From contig JAEWTW010000030.1 of assembly GCA_023397655.1 (NCBI GenBank), positions 65,188-129,187 on the forward strand: DNA of 64,000 nt, given 5' to 3'. This stretch comes from Bacillota bacterium (GTDB lineage: Bacteria > Bacillota > Clostridia > Christensenellales > SZUA-584). Shown here one piece after another: positions 9,067-18,173 of this stretch (its first letter is position 1; every line of letters begins with the position of its first letter). A program made the position numbers and the translations under genes. The notes beneath the pieces were generated by a model. That model was not told where the DNA came from and made no database searches. It saw nothing but the letters and a program-made list of their open reading frames with translations.

Positions 9067-10974
9067 ATGAGAAGCGGATTGATAAGGGTGGCTGCTGCGG
9101 TACCCGAAGTGGCGGTGGGCAACCTCAAAAAGAACAAGGTGCAGATTGAACGGATGATACGCGAGGCGGAGGAGAAAGGTGCGTCGATCGCGGCTTTTCC
9201 GGAGCTTTCGCTGACATCGTATACGCTGGGAGATCTGTTCCGTCAGCGGAACCTGCTGGAACTCAGCGAGCAGGCGCTGCGTGAGCTGATGGAGGAAACG
9301 AAGGACACGCGCGTGCTGGCGGTTGTCGGCATGCCGGTGGCGGCGTCGGACAAGCTGTACAACACTGCCGCGGTGTTTCAGTCCGGCAAGCTGCTGGGCG
9401 TGGTGCCCAAGGCGTATATCCCCAACTACTCTGAGTATTACGAGCAGCGCTGGTTTGCGTCAGGTATCGACATCGCGGGGGAGACGGTGAAGCTGGCGGG
9501 ACAGGAAGCGCCGTTCGGCTCCGACCTGCTGTTTGAGTGCGAGACCATACGCGAGCTGGTGCTGGGCGTGGAGCTGTGCGAGGACCTGTGGGTACCGTTT
9601 CCGCCGCACGCGTATCAGGCGATGGCGGGGGCGACGCTGTTTGTCAACATATCGGCCAGCAACGAGCTGGCGGGCAAGAGCGAGTACCGCGAGGAGATGA
9701 TCAAACAGCAGTCCGGCCGGTTTGTGGGCGGCTTCGTATACGTATCCGCGGGGCCGGGCGAGTCCACCACCGATACGGTGTTCGGCGGGCATGTGGTGAT
9801 TGCGGAGAACGGCAACCTGCTGGAAAGCTCGCCGCGTTTTGAGTTTGAAGCGCACATGAGCTTGACAGAGTTTGACCTGCACCGGCTGTCGCACGACAGG
9901 ATTTTAAAGAACACGTTTATCGCGCAAAGCCCCGGCAAGCCGTACCGGCGGATCAAATTCCGCGCGCAGGAGACGGAGCCGAAATTCCGGTATATCGACC
10001 GAATGCCGTTTGTGCCGGGCGGGCAGGCGGCGCGTGATGCGCGCTGCAAGGAGGTATTCGATATACAGGTGACGGCGCTGGCACGGCGCATCCGCCACAC
10101 GCATTCCAAGAGCATGGTGATCGGCGTATCGGGCGGGCTGGATTCGGCGCTGGCGCTGATGGTGGCGACGCAGGCGGCGCTGCGCGCAGGTCTGGAAAAA
10201 GCAGCGGTGACGGGCGTGGTGATGCCCGGCTTCGGCAGCACGGACGCAACGCAGGACCTTGCGCGGCGGCTGGTGACGGCGACGGGGGCGACGCTGCGTG
10301 AAATCAGCATTGTGAACGCGGCGAAGGCGCATCTGGAGGATTTGGGGCACGACGGCAAGGCGGACATCACGTTTGAGAATGCGCAGGCGCGGGAGCGCAC
10401 GCAGGTGCTGATGGACCTTGCGAACCAGCTGGGCGGGCTGGTGGTGGGCACCGGCGATCTGTCTGAGCTGGCTCTCGGGTTCTGCACGTACGCGGGCGAC
10501 CAGATATCGATGTACGGCGTGAACGCGGGTGTGGCCAAGACGCTGATCAAGGAGATGGTACTGTATGTGTCCCAAGACGACGCTGCGCTGAACGACATTG
10601 CGAGGGAGATCGTTGCGATACCGCCCAGCCCGGAGCTGCTGCCGCCCACGGGTAAGGACGAGCGTCAGGATACGCAGAAGCAGATCGGGCCGTATGACGT
10701 GAACGACTTCTTCATGTATTACATACTGCGGTTTGAGATGTCGCCCAAGAAGGTGCTGCTGCTGGCGAAGCACGCGTATCCGGAATACAGCGAAGCGCAG
10801 CTCAAAGAGCAGCTGCGGCAGTTCTATCGACGGTTTTTCGCGTCGCAGTTTAAGCGGTCGTGCATGCCGGACGGGCCTAAGGTGGGCAGCGTGTCGCTGT
10901 CTCCCCGGGGCGACTGGCGGATGCCGTCCGACGCGGAGAGCGAGACTTGGCTGGCCGATTTGGACGGAGAATAG
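9067..10974 (+). CDS. nadE: Glutamine-dependent NAD+ synthase
   Basis: Makes NAD+ from deamido-NAD+ with ATP and glutamine. At 635 residues it has the two-domain form. An N-terminal nitrilase-like glutaminase (about 1-290) carries the Glu in FPELSLTSY, the Lys in VVPKAYIPNYSEYYEQRWF and the nucleophile Cys in GVELCEDLWVP. A C-terminal PP-loop synthetase carries IGVSGGLDSALALMV and, later, VVGTGDLSELALGFCTYAGD. GGAGG lies 5 nt before the ATG. A strong terminator follows at once, so it is probably a single-gene unit. Confidence 0.96.
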   Translation: MRSGLIRVAAAVPEVAVGNLKKNKVQIERMIREAEEKGASIAAFPELSLTSYTLGDLFRQRNLLELSEQALRELMEETKDTRVLAVVGMPVAASDKLYNTAAVFQSGKLLGVVPKAYIPNYSEYYEQRWFASGIDIAGETVKLAGQEAPFGSDLLFECETIRELVLGVELCEDLWVPFPPHAYQAMAGATLFVNISASNELAGKSEYREEMIKQQSGRFVGGFVYVSAGPGESTTDTVFGGHVVIAENGNLLESSPRFEFEAHMSLTEFDLHRLSHDRILKNTFIAQSPGKPYRRIKFRAQETEPKFRYIDRMPFVPGGQAARDARCKEVFDIQVTALARRIRHTHSKSMVIGVSGGLDSALALMVATQAALRAGLEKAAVTGVVMPGFGSTDATQDLARRLVTATGATLREISIVNAAKAHLEDLGHDGKADITFENAQARERTQVLMDLANQLGGLVVGTGDLSELALGFCTYAGDQISMYGVNAGVAKTLIKEMVLYVSQDDAALNDIAREIVAIPPSPELLPPTGKDERQDTQKQIGPYDVNDFFMYYILRFEMSPKKVLLLAKHAYPEYSEAQLKEQLRQFYRRFFASQFKRSCMPDGPKVGSVSLSPRGDWRMPSDAESETWLADLDGE

Positions 10975-10999
10975 AACGGGCAGAATTTTGCTATCAACT

Positions 11000-11026
11000 A
11001 AGGCCCTTTATCGGGGCCTTTTATTA
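11000..11026 (+). terminator. Rho-independent terminator of nadE
   Basis: AAGGCCC and GGGCCTT form the stem, followed by TTATTATT. The remaining 265 nt up to 11291 hold no gene that I can support. Confidence 0.8.
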
Positions 11027-11291
11027 TTCTGTGAAGTTATGAAATATTGAGGAACTAAACTTGAACGGAAGAGTTGCGGTAATGTTTTCGCAGCATAGTG
11101 AAGCTGGTGATGAACAATAAACAAAGGAAGCTATAGCCCCTTAATCAAAAAACGATGTGAAGACGAAAGAAGCGGCAATAAAGGAGGCTCCGATCTGCCC
11201 AATATTGTATAAGGATTCATTATCAGTTCTCCTGTCCGTATGTAAATTGAAGAAACGGATACTGATGCTGTTTATTGTACTCGCTGTGCAA

Positions 11292-11888
11292 TTACCGTTG
11301 CGGCGGCATGGTGTTCGGAGCATAGGGCTGGCGGGTGTAACCGGAGTGGGTCGGCTGATGACTGCTAGGCACACCGGCTGATGCAATAGTCGGGGGTACA
11401 GCTTCGGCGGGCGGAAAGACAGGCGGAGTTGGATAATAGGGTGCATATGGGGCGGGATAATACCAGCCTTGAGCAGCGGGCGGCTGAACCGCTCTCTGTT
11501 TAGCCAGCGCTCTGATGCCGCCGGTGAGCAGCAGCGCAGCGCAGCAAACCGTATAAAACAAAGCGATACCGAAGCCCTCGGCTAATCCATTATAGTCGAC
11601 GGAATCGACTGTCAGAATGACGAGCAGAACGCTGGACAGAAAACACATGCTGCCGGCTAAGGTCAGCATCGTCCCGCCATTCCGGCTGTTTTTGTTGAGT
11701 TGATAAGTACCGATAATGGACACAGTTGCTGCGATAAGCAGCAATAGGACAACCACGAGAGTGGCTTCCTCAAACACACTGTCAATTCCGGAGAAGGAGA
11801 AAAAGAAACCGTGGACTGTGAGAATGGCTCCGATAAGGCCAAGTGTGTATTCGGTCATGTAGGCTTTGAAGACGTGATGGCTTTGCAT
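11292..11888 (-). CDS. Four-helix DUF4064-like membrane protein with Pro/Tyr-rich tail
   Basis: A 198-residue protein of unknown function. The ATG at 11888 is chosen because GGAGG lies 8 nt before it; the upstream TTG overlaps that site. Four hydrophobic segments occupy about residues 12-135. The order is a short cytoplasmic start ending in KAYMTEYTLGLIGA, a polar TYQLNKNSRNGG loop, and an LLLTGGIRAL end. This matches the plan of the gene at 13153-13527 (KAYKAEFVLGLIGS, TFKLKRGDKGG, LTLTGGIMAL), so the two are paralogues. The C-terminal 60 residues are rich in Pro, Tyr and Ala and probably disordered. Confidence 0.6.
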   Translation of the reverse strand: MQSHHVFKAYMTEYTLGLIGAILTVHGFFFSFSGIDSVFEEATLVVVLLLLIAATVSIIGTYQLNKNSRNGGTMLTLAGSMCFLSSVLLVILTVDSVDYNGLAEGFGIALFYTVCCAALLLTGGIRALAKQRAVQPPAAQGWYYPAPYAPYYPTPPVFPPAEAVPPTIASAGVPSSHQPTHSGYTRQPYAPNTMPPQR

Positions 11889-11973
11889 GACGGATTCCTC
11901 CAAATAGTGACATGATATCTTCTACAGAATATAATAACCCTGTCGGTTACGCAACGGTATCTGGCGCGGTATT

Positions 11974-12001
11974 GAAAAAGCGGCCCGCTTTGGAGCCGCT
12001 T
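11974..12001 (-). terminator. Terminator of the 12018-12437 gene
   Basis: On the minus strand, AGCGGC and GCCGCT pair and are followed by TTTTTCAA. Confidence 0.7.
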
Positions 12002-12017
12002 TGCTTTGCTGCTGGTA

Positions 12018-12437
12018 TTACGCCACGGGCTTGGCCGCGTTTTTGTTCAGAAAACCGCCGACGATGAAGAGGACGGGCATGACGAGACCTATCAGATTTC
12101 CAAGCTGGAAATTGGTAAGGAAACCGATCAGAGTGAGGCCACCCAAGATGAAGCCGAACACGATGAAGAACGTGGCCTTGGACGGATCGCCGCACTGTTT
12201 GGCGCCCACGATGCCCGCCACGAGGTCGATAGCGGCGAGGATCAGGAAAACGATAAACAGCACGATGCTGACAGCACCACCGACAAGCGCGCCGTAATTT
12301 CCGATGAAACCGGAAACAAGCGCACCGATCATGGAGCCTAAAATCAGCGATAACAGAGCAGCTAATGCAAATAAAGCGCCGAAAATGATGTAGAGAATAC
12401 TGACAACTTTGAGCAAAGTTTTACCGGGTGCGTTCAT
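12018..12437 (-). CDS. Small four-helix membrane protein, tandem paralogue A
   Basis: 139 residues with four predicted membrane segments and very short loops. It starts MNAPGKTLLKVVSILYII and ends in FLNKNAAKPVA. The gene at 12594-13001 shares the MNAPGK start, the GxKxCGDPxxxxFFIV segment between helices 3 and 4, and the NKxAxxPVA end, so the pair arose by duplication. AGGAGGG lies before the ATG. Function unknown; the polar CGDP loop is the most conserved feature between the two. It has its own terminator, so it is probably transcribed separately from its neighbour. Confidence 0.7.
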   Translation of the reverse strand: MNAPGKTLLKVVSILYIIFGALFALAALLSLILGSMIGALVSGFIGNYGALVGGAVSIVLFIVFLILAAIDLVAGIVGAKQCGDPSKATFFIVFGFILGGLTLIGFLTNFQLGNLIGLVMPVLFIVGGFLNKNAAKPVA

Positions 12438-12519
12438 GGTAAATACCCTCCTTTATTGATATGATAACTTTATGATATCTATAAAATAGTAACATGATTT
12501 GTAAATATAATCAAATAAA

Positions 12520-12550
12520 AAAGAAAAAGAGCGGCTGTTTGGCCGCTCTT
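12520..12550 (-). terminator. Terminator of the 12594-13001 gene
   Basis: AGAGCGGC and GCCGCTCT form the stem. On the minus strand the downstream side is TTTTTCTTTTTT. Confidence 0.75.
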
Positions 12551-12593
12551 TATTTCTTTCAAATCTTAATGAGTTGATCCTTCAAATACAGAC

Positions 12594-13001
12594 TTAGGCA
12601 ACAGGAGCGGAGGCTTTCTTGTTCATGTTTCCGCCAACAATGTAGAGGATGGGCAGGACGAATCCGATCAGACCACCAACGCTGAAGCTGCCACCTGCGA
12701 TGCTCAATATCAGGCTGATAAGAGCCAGGACGCAGAGGATGATGCCAGTAACAATGAAGAAACCGCTTTGCGCCGGGTCTCCGCACTTTTTAAGACCTAT
12801 GATACCGAGAATCAGCTCAAGCACACCAACGATCAAGCTGACAATGGATGCCACGACAAGAATGCCAGCAGGTCCACCGACGTATGCTGCTAATGCGATA
12901 GAGCCAAAAACAGCAATAATAGACAATAACGTAACAAGTGCGCCGCCGATGATGAATAAAATGCTGACAACCTTCAATAATCCTTTACCAGGTGCGTTCA
13001 T
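12594..13001 (-). CDS. Small four-helix membrane protein, tandem paralogue B
   Basis: 135 residues, homologous along its length to the protein at 12018-12437: a common MNAPGK start, a GLKKCGDPAQSGFFIV loop and an NKKASAPVA end. Four hydrophobic helices make up nearly all of it. TAGGAGGG lies before the ATG. It carries its own terminator. No function can be assigned. The location next to the DUF4064-like genes suggests a cluster of small envelope proteins. Confidence 0.7.
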   Translation of the reverse strand: MNAPGKGLLKVVSILFIIGGALVTLLSIIAVFGSIALAAYVGGPAGILVVASIVSLIVGVLELILGIIGLKKCGDPAQSGFFIVTGIILCVLALISLILSIAGGSFSVGGLIGFVLPILYIVGGNMNKKASAPVA

Positions 13002-13152
13002 GATAATACCCTCCTATAAGAATGATTTAATATGATACCACGCATGATATCAAAGTTATGATAGCATTTACCTTAAATTCCGTCAATTTGTATTATTATA
13101 ACTTTACGCGTATTTGATAATTATTTTTAATAACAGAGTGAGTGAGATGCGT

Positions 13153-13527
13153 CTACTGTAAATTTTGCGGCGGATACGGCTTTCGGCAAAGCGCCATGAT
13201 GCCGCCGGTGAGGGTGAGCGGCAGGGCGAAGAATGAGAACCATGCGGTGTAAAAGCCCGTAATAAAAGCGATCAGCGAGAGGCCGCCCGAGGTGACCAGC
13301 AGTATGCCGCCGCCTTTGTCGCCCCGTTTCAGCTTGAAGGTGCCGGCAAAGCCGAGTATAAAGGCAACCAGCAGCAGCATGGCCGTCATGATGGCGGATA
13401 CGATGGCTGACTCAAGATACAGGCTGTTTTCCACTATGCCGAATATGATGGAAAGTATGAAAGCGATCACACCGATGAGGGATCCGATGAGCCCGAGTAC
13501 GAACTCCGCTTTATAGGCTTTAACCAT
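13153..13527 (-). CDS. DUF4064-like four-helix membrane protein
   Basis: 124 residues starting at the ATG at 13527, with GGAGG 7 nt before it; the longer in-frame reading upstream has no ribosome site. It has four hydrophobic segments with a basic loop (KLKRGDKGGG) between the second and third, and ends in a short polar tail. The pattern of KAYKAEFVLGLIGS followed by alternating helices and LTLTGGIMAL resembles DUF4064 proteins of Bacillota. Paralogue of the 11292-11888 gene but without its Pro-rich tail. Function unknown. Confidence 0.65.
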   Translation of the reverse strand: MVKAYKAEFVLGLIGSLIGVIAFILSIIFGIVENSLYLESAIVSAIMTAMLLLVAFILGFAGTFKLKRGDKGGGILLVTSGGLSLIAFITGFYTAWFSFFALPLTLTGGIMALCRKPYPPQNLQ

Positions 13528-13633
13528 AACCTTTCCTCCGAGAATGAGAAAAAATGAAAACAGGATTGCGGTAAGAGATGCTGTATAAGCCAACAGTACA
13601 ATAATTTGGCCGATGAGTCAAGATTTCGCGAAC

Positions 13634-13659
13634 AAAAAACCCGCCGGGTGAGGCGGGTG
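13634..13659 (-). terminator. Terminator of the LCP gene
   Basis: On the minus strand, ACCCGCC and GGCGGGT are followed by TTTTTTG. Confidence 0.8.
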
Positions 13660-13689
13660 CATTCACAGACAGATATCGGCAGGGGAGCC

Positions 13690-15039
13690 CTACGATACTT
13701 TGGTGTAGTAAACATCCAGCAGCAGCTGCAGCGTGGCGTCCTCATCGTGCAGCATGTGATAGGAGCCTTTGGTCTCGCCGTCGCCGGTGACCATGTGCAT
13801 CTCGATGGAGTCGATATCCACTTTGGTGAGTATCTTGGCGAAATCGATCATCTGGTCGGTGTTGAGGTTGGTCCAGACGTACTTTTGCAGATCATCGTAA
13901 AGCGAGAGTATCATATCGACCGGCCCCATGCTTTTGATCTTTTTCGCGAGCGCGACCATGAACTGCTGCTGATGGGAGGCACGGCTTTCATCGCCGCCGG
14001 TGTCCTTGCGGTTGGTGATAAATTCAAAGGCATTTTTATATTTGAGCGTGACGGTTTGTCCCTTTTTTCCGACGCCGGGGATGGACTGGTCCAACGTGAC
14101 CTCGACGCCGCCGACAGCAGTAGCTACCTGGGTGATGCCGTCCATATCGACACCCGCGTACAGGTAGACGGGGATATCCAGCTCAAAGTCGAGCGGCTTG
14201 CGCAGCTCGCAGCGGCGCTCCAGAAACATTTCGACGCAGGCCATCGCGTTGGCGTAGGAATAATGCGTGGCGCCGCCGCCGTAGGAGTAGGCCGCGTTGA
14301 TTTTGTCCTGCACGACCTCCTTGACCTCGCCGGTGCTCTCGTCCACCTTGTACATGGTGGTATACGTATCGCGCGGGATGGATATCAGCGTCGCTTTTTT
14401 GGCGGCGATATCCACGGCGCAGACCATCAGCATGTCGCTACGGTATCCCCGCATATTCTTTTTGCGGTCCGCATTGGTATCAATGCCAAGAAACAGCAGG
14501 TTAACGATGTTTCTGTTTTTAACGTAGGTTTGTCCGTTGTAAACGATGGCAGAGTCGTCCGGCGTTTCAGTGGGGGCGGGCGCAACGGCGGCCAGGTCTG
14601 AGGCTTGCGTTGGCTGCTCTGTGGGTTCCGGATCAGGCGCCAGTACGACAAGGTTGGCGGCTTGCAGCGAGCTGTAATCATCGTCCTTCCAGCGCGAAAC
14701 GAAGTAGATGCCGATCGCGACGACGCCGGCAACGAGCACACAAAACACCGCGATCAGCGCTTTGATCAGACCGCGGTTGCGGCGGGGCTGTTTACTTTTG
14801 CCTGATTTGGCCGCAGTAACGTCGGGCCGTGAGTAAGCGTTGGGCTGGGCAGGTTTGACATTGCCGGACTTGCTGTTGGCAGACGCAGGCCGCGCTTGGC
14901 CGCTTGGTGCGGCGGATTTTTGGCTGCGGGCAGCATGACTGCCGTTGGGTGAAGCGGAACGCGGATTAGCGCCGTTGCCGCCACTCTTTTTGATGCCTGC
15001 GGGCATTTTCAGCCCGTCGTCAAAGTCACGATAACTCAA
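13690..15039 (-). CDS. LytR-CpsA-Psr (LCP) family cell-wall ligase
   Basis: LCP enzymes move lipid-linked glycopolymers such as teichoic acids or capsule onto peptidoglycan, outside the membrane. This 449-residue protein starts at a TTG (15039) with GGAG about 9 nt upstream. It has a long Ser/Ala/Pro/Lys-rich cytoplasmic tail (1-88), one membrane helix (about 90-112) and a Pro/Thr linker. The LCP domain follows with NLLFLGIDTN, YRSDMLMVCAVD and ISIPRDTYT, the Asp and Arg residues expected to bind the pyrophosphate head group. DKINAAYSYGG and the QQFMVAL helix also fit. It lies downstream of mreB on the same strand, about 30 nt after it, consistent with a shared envelope role. Confidence 0.88.
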   Translation of the reverse strand: MSYRDFDDGLKMPAGIKKSGGNGANPRSASPNGSHAARSQKSAAPSGQARPASANSKSGNVKPAQPNAYSRPDVTAAKSGKSKQPRRNRGLIKALIAVFCVLVAGVVAIGIYFVSRWKDDDYSSLQAANLVVLAPDPEPTEQPTQASDLAAVAPAPTETPDDSAIVYNGQTYVKNRNIVNLLFLGIDTNADRKKNMRGYRSDMLMVCAVDIAAKKATLISIPRDTYTTMYKVDESTGEVKEVVQDKINAAYSYGGGATHYSYANAMACVEMFLERRCELRKPLDFELDIPVYLYAGVDMDGITQVATAVGGVEVTLDQSIPGVGKKGQTVTLKYKNAFEFITNRKDTGGDESRASHQQQFMVALAKKIKSMGPVDMILSLYDDLQKYVWTNLNTDQMIDFAKILTKVDIDSIEMHMVTGDGETKGSYHMLHDEDATLQLLLDVYYTKVS

Positions 15040-15070
15040 ATACGGTCACTCCTTCTTACGTGGCGGACGA

Positions 15071-16114
15071 TCAGTAATTGTTATAATAATCGCCCTTGCG
15101 GTAATCGTAAACCGTGCCGTTGGAGTAGAGATCCATGTTGTCCAGCGCCATGCCGGTGCCGATGGCGACACAGGATATCGCGTCTTCCGCGACATAGCAG
15201 GGGATGCCGGTTTTTTCGCTGAACAGCCGGTCCAGACCGTATAGCAGCGAACCGCCGCCCGTCATGCAGATGCCGTTTTCCGCGATGTCCGAAGACAACT
15301 CCGGGGGGACGCGCTCCAGCACGCCGTGCAGCGTTTCCATCATCGCGTTCAAGGGCTCCTCCAGCGCTTCAATCGTCTCGTTGGAGCTGAGCGTGACAGC
15401 CTTGGGCAGGCCGGAGATAAGGTTGCGGCCCGCGACTTCCATATGTATCTGCTCCTTGCGAGGGAACGCCGAACCGATATTGATCTTGATCTCTTCAGCG
15501 GTTCTCTCGCCGATGAGCATGTTGTGCTTCTTTTTCATGTAGCGGATGATGGCTTCGTCGAACTTGTCACCCGCGACCTTGACGGAGTCGCTGATGACGA
15601 TGCCGCCGAGCGAGATGACTGCGATGTCGCAGGTGCCGCCGCCGATGTCGATGACCATGTTGCCGAAGGGCGCGGCGATGTCGATGCCCGCGCCGATGGC
15701 CGCGGCCATCGGTTCTTCAATGAGGCCGGTATGGCGTGCGCCGGCTTCCTCCGCTGCTTCGATGACGCTGCGGCGCTCCACCTCGGTGACGCCCGAGGGT
15801 ACGCAGACGATGACGCGCGGCTTGAAGAACAGCCGACGTCCGATCACCTTGCGCAGGAAGTAGCGCAGCATACGCTCCGTATCGTGAAAGTTGGATATGA
15901 CGCCGTTGCGCAGCGGACGTACCGCCACGATGTTGCCCGGTGTACGGCCCAGCATCACGCGGGCTTCTTCACCGATGGCGATGATATCGCCGGTGTTGCG
16001 GTTGACAGCAACAACGGATGGCTCGCGCAGAACGATACCCTTGCCTTTTACATACACCAGCACACTCGCGGTGCCAAGGTCTATCCCGATATCGTTGAAC
16101 TCAAACAGACCCAT
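15071..16114 (-). CDS. mreB: MreB/Mbl-type actin-like cell-shape protein
   Basis: Bacterial actin homologue that forms membrane-bound filaments and directs side-wall synthesis. 347 residues, the usual length. Nucleotide-binding signatures are all present: phosphate 1 IGIDLGTASVLVY, connect 1 with IEEPMAAAIGAG, phosphate 2 NMVIDIGGGTCDIAVISLGG, and the adenosine site GICMTGGGSLLYGLD. The N-terminal FNDIGIDLG lacks an amphipathic helix, as in Gram-positive homologues. AAGGGG lies before the ATG. No mreC/mreD follows; the LCP gene does. It could equally be called Mbl, since sequence reading alone does not separate the paralogues. Confidence 0.93.
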   Translation of the reverse strand: MGLFEFNDIGIDLGTASVLVYVKGKGIVLREPSVVAVNRNTGDIIAIGEEARVMLGRTPGNIVAVRPLRNGVISNFHDTERMLRYFLRKVIGRRLFFKPRVIVCVPSGVTEVERRSVIEAAEEAGARHTGLIEEPMAAAIGAGIDIAAPFGNMVIDIGGGTCDIAVISLGGIVISDSVKVAGDKFDEAIIRYMKKKHNMLIGERTAEEIKINIGSAFPRKEQIHMEVAGRNLISGLPKAVTLSSNETIEALEEPLNAMMETLHGVLERVPPELSSDIAENGICMTGGGSLLYGLDRLFSEKTGIPCYVAEDAISCVAIGTGMALDNMDLYSNGTVYDYRKGDYYNNY

Positions 16115-16241
16115 CTATCCCAAACCCCTTTAAGATTATTTCACCACCGCTGTTTTGATTAAAACAGACCAACATATACTATAATACATACAATCACATT
16201 TTTCAACCGTCGGATTAGGCCGCAACCGGGCAAACAGAAGC

Positions 16242-17210
16242 TTATTGAGAGCCATCTTGAGGCTGATTTTCCAGCAGCTTTACCAGATCGCCATATGTTT
16301 GCAGGCGGACGGCGGCTTCGCGCAACCGCGCCGCATTTTTGGCGCCCTTTAAGTACCAGGCGGCATGCTTGCGTATCTGCCGCATCGCGTTGCGCTCGCC
16401 CTTTGCTTCGCAGGCCAGACGCGCCTGCAAAAGCAGTGCGGCGGCCTTTTCGCCGAACGTTGCCGAAGGCAGCGCTTCGCCGGTTTCCAGCAGATGGTTG
16501 ATCTCCCGGAAGATGAACGGGTTTCCCAGAGCCCCCCGGGCGACCATGACGGCATCGCAGCCGGTGAGGCGGAGCATGTCTGCGGCGTCCTGCGCAGTGA
16601 ATATGTCGCCGTTGCCGATCACGGGGATGGACACGGCGGCCTTGACCGCGGCGATGATGCCGGGATCGCTCTTGCCGCTGTAGAACTGCTGGCGGGTGCG
16701 CCCGTGCACCGCGACCGCGGATGCGCCCGACTGCTCGGCCATACGCGCAAACTCCACTGCGTTAACGGATGCTTCGTCCCAGCCCTTGCGGAATTTGACC
16801 GTGACGGGTACGCGGGACACTTTGGCTGCGGCCTCGATGAGACGCGACGCGAGCGGTACGTCCTTCATCAGCGCACAGCCTTGGCCGCCGCCGGTGATTT
16901 TGGGGGCGGGGCAGCCCATGTTGATATCAAACAGCGCGATGCGGTCCGCGTACGGCTCGTCCTGCAGGCGCAGTATGCTCTGGGCCAGCGGTTCGGGACT
17001 GCTGGCGAACAGCTGCACGCCCGCCCGTTGCTCGTTGTCTGCAAACGCCACGAGACTGGCGGTTTTTTCCGAGCCGTATTTTAAGCCCATGGCGCTGACC
17101 ATTTCCGTATAGGTGAGGCTGGCTCCCTCCCGGACGCACAGGTGACGGAACGCCGCGTCCGTATAACCCGCCAGCGGAGCGAGATACGCTTTTCCGAATA
17201 ACGCCTGCAT
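16242..17210 (-). CDS. dusB: tRNA-dihydrouridine synthase, DusB type
   Basis: FMN- and NADPH-dependent enzyme that reduces uridines in the tRNA D-loop. 322 residues. The TIM-barrel start is LAPLAGYTDAAFR. The active-site Cys is in NMGCPAPKITGGGQGCAL, the FMN-phosphate residues are in VHGRTRQQFY and IPVIGNGDIF, and MVARGALGNPFIF is typical. The ATG overlaps the stop of the upstream gene as TGATG, so translation is coupled. In many Bacillota dusB follows the type III pantothenate kinase gene; here its partner is an unknown membrane protein instead. Confidence 0.93.
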   Translation of the reverse strand: MQALFGKAYLAPLAGYTDAAFRHLCVREGASLTYTEMVSAMGLKYGSEKTASLVAFADNEQRAGVQLFASSPEPLAQSILRLQDEPYADRIALFDINMGCPAPKITGGGQGCALMKDVPLASRLIEAAAKVSRVPVTVKFRKGWDEASVNAVEFARMAEQSGASAVAVHGRTRQQFYSGKSDPGIIAAVKAAVSIPVIGNGDIFTAQDAADMLRLTGCDAVMVARGALGNPFIFREINHLLETGEALPSATFGEKAAALLLQARLACEAKGERNAMRQIRKHAAWYLKGAKNAARLREAAVRLQTYGDLVKLLENQPQDGSQ

Positions 17211-17854
17211 CAGTCTTCGATGATCTCCTCTTCGCCTTCGGGCACTGCCGTGTCTGCGGGCATATCGCCGGTTACGGCGGAGGCGGGCGACGGCTTGGGT
17301 GTAAGCCCAGGGGTGGGCGACGGGGACGGCGTGGGCATGGGCAGCGATTCAACGAGGTCCATGCTGATGATGCGCCAGTTGCCCTCATAGCGGATAAGCC
17401 GCACGTTGTAGACCGCGTTCTGCCAGTATGGCGGCGTTTCACTGAGCGCGCCGTCTCCCTCGGCGCTGCCCAGCGGCGTGCCTTCGATGCCGGTGACCTC
17501 TTCGGTGACACGCAGCGTGATGGCGCTCTGCCAGGGCATGATCAGGTGAAAGCCGACGTCGGCGCTGTAATCGAGGTCTGAGATGGCATAGGACCGGTAG
17601 GTACCGGAGCTGAGCAGGGCATCCTGCTCGAGAAAGCTTTTGGAGAACACTTTGCTGAGCGAGGTGGGGTCGTCTCCCTTGATGATGACCTCGGCGCGGA
17701 GCTGCAGGCCGTCCTTCACGAGTATCTGGGCGTTCATGAAATCCATCGCCGCGTAAAAGGCCAGCACAACCAAGGCCACGGCAAATCCCCATATGATGAT
17801 GCGGGAAAAGACGTACCACAGAAATCTAAAAACGACCCTCATCGTCGGCGGCAA
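17210..17854 (-). CDS. Single-pass membrane protein coupled to dusB
   Basis: About 214 residues, function not recognised. A hydrophobic helix (about residues 10-32 of FRFLWYVFSRIIIWGFAVA) anchors a domain outside the membrane. That domain ends in a Pro/Ser/Thr-rich repeat tail (PTPSPSPTPGLTPKPSP) and an acidic end (EGEEEIIED). The start is uncertain: GGAG at 17864-17867 is 9 nt before a TTG at 17854, while an ATG at 17860 lies only 3 nt from it. The domain before the tail (VYNVRLIRYEGNWRIISMD) resembles an NTF2-like or lipocalin-like beta fold, but this is a guess. The stop overlaps the dusB ATG. Confidence 0.6.
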   Translation of the reverse strand: MPPTMRVVFRFLWYVFSRIIIWGFAVALVVLAFYAAMDFMNAQILVKDGLQLRAEVIIKGDDPTSLSKVFSKSFLEQDALLSSGTYRSYAISDLDYSADVGFHLIMPWQSAITLRVTEEVTGIEGTPLGSAEGDGALSETPPYWQNAVYNVRLIRYEGNWRIISMDLVESLPMPTPSPSPTPGLTPKPSPASAVTGDMPADTAVPEGEEEIIED

Positions 17855-18173
17855 AATCATCACTCCTTCTTACCGCCCATCATACCACAAATCGCCGCTT
17901 GTCCACAACTTTGCCGGTATTTTGGAAAAAAGGCGGGCTCGCAAGCGAAATTGTGAGTATTTGCATTTTACCACGATGGATCACGATAAACAATAAATAT
18001 TTCTTTAATATCAGGTGGGAGCTAAAGGGAGGATATTTAGTGGTGGTGATGTCGTGTTGTGAATAGACCAAATAGGATTAATAGTTCAATAGTTACCTTA
18101 ATATTAGCGTATATAGTAAATATATGTTATTATTTATAAGGAACGGAGCAAATAACAAACAGGGGTAGAACCT

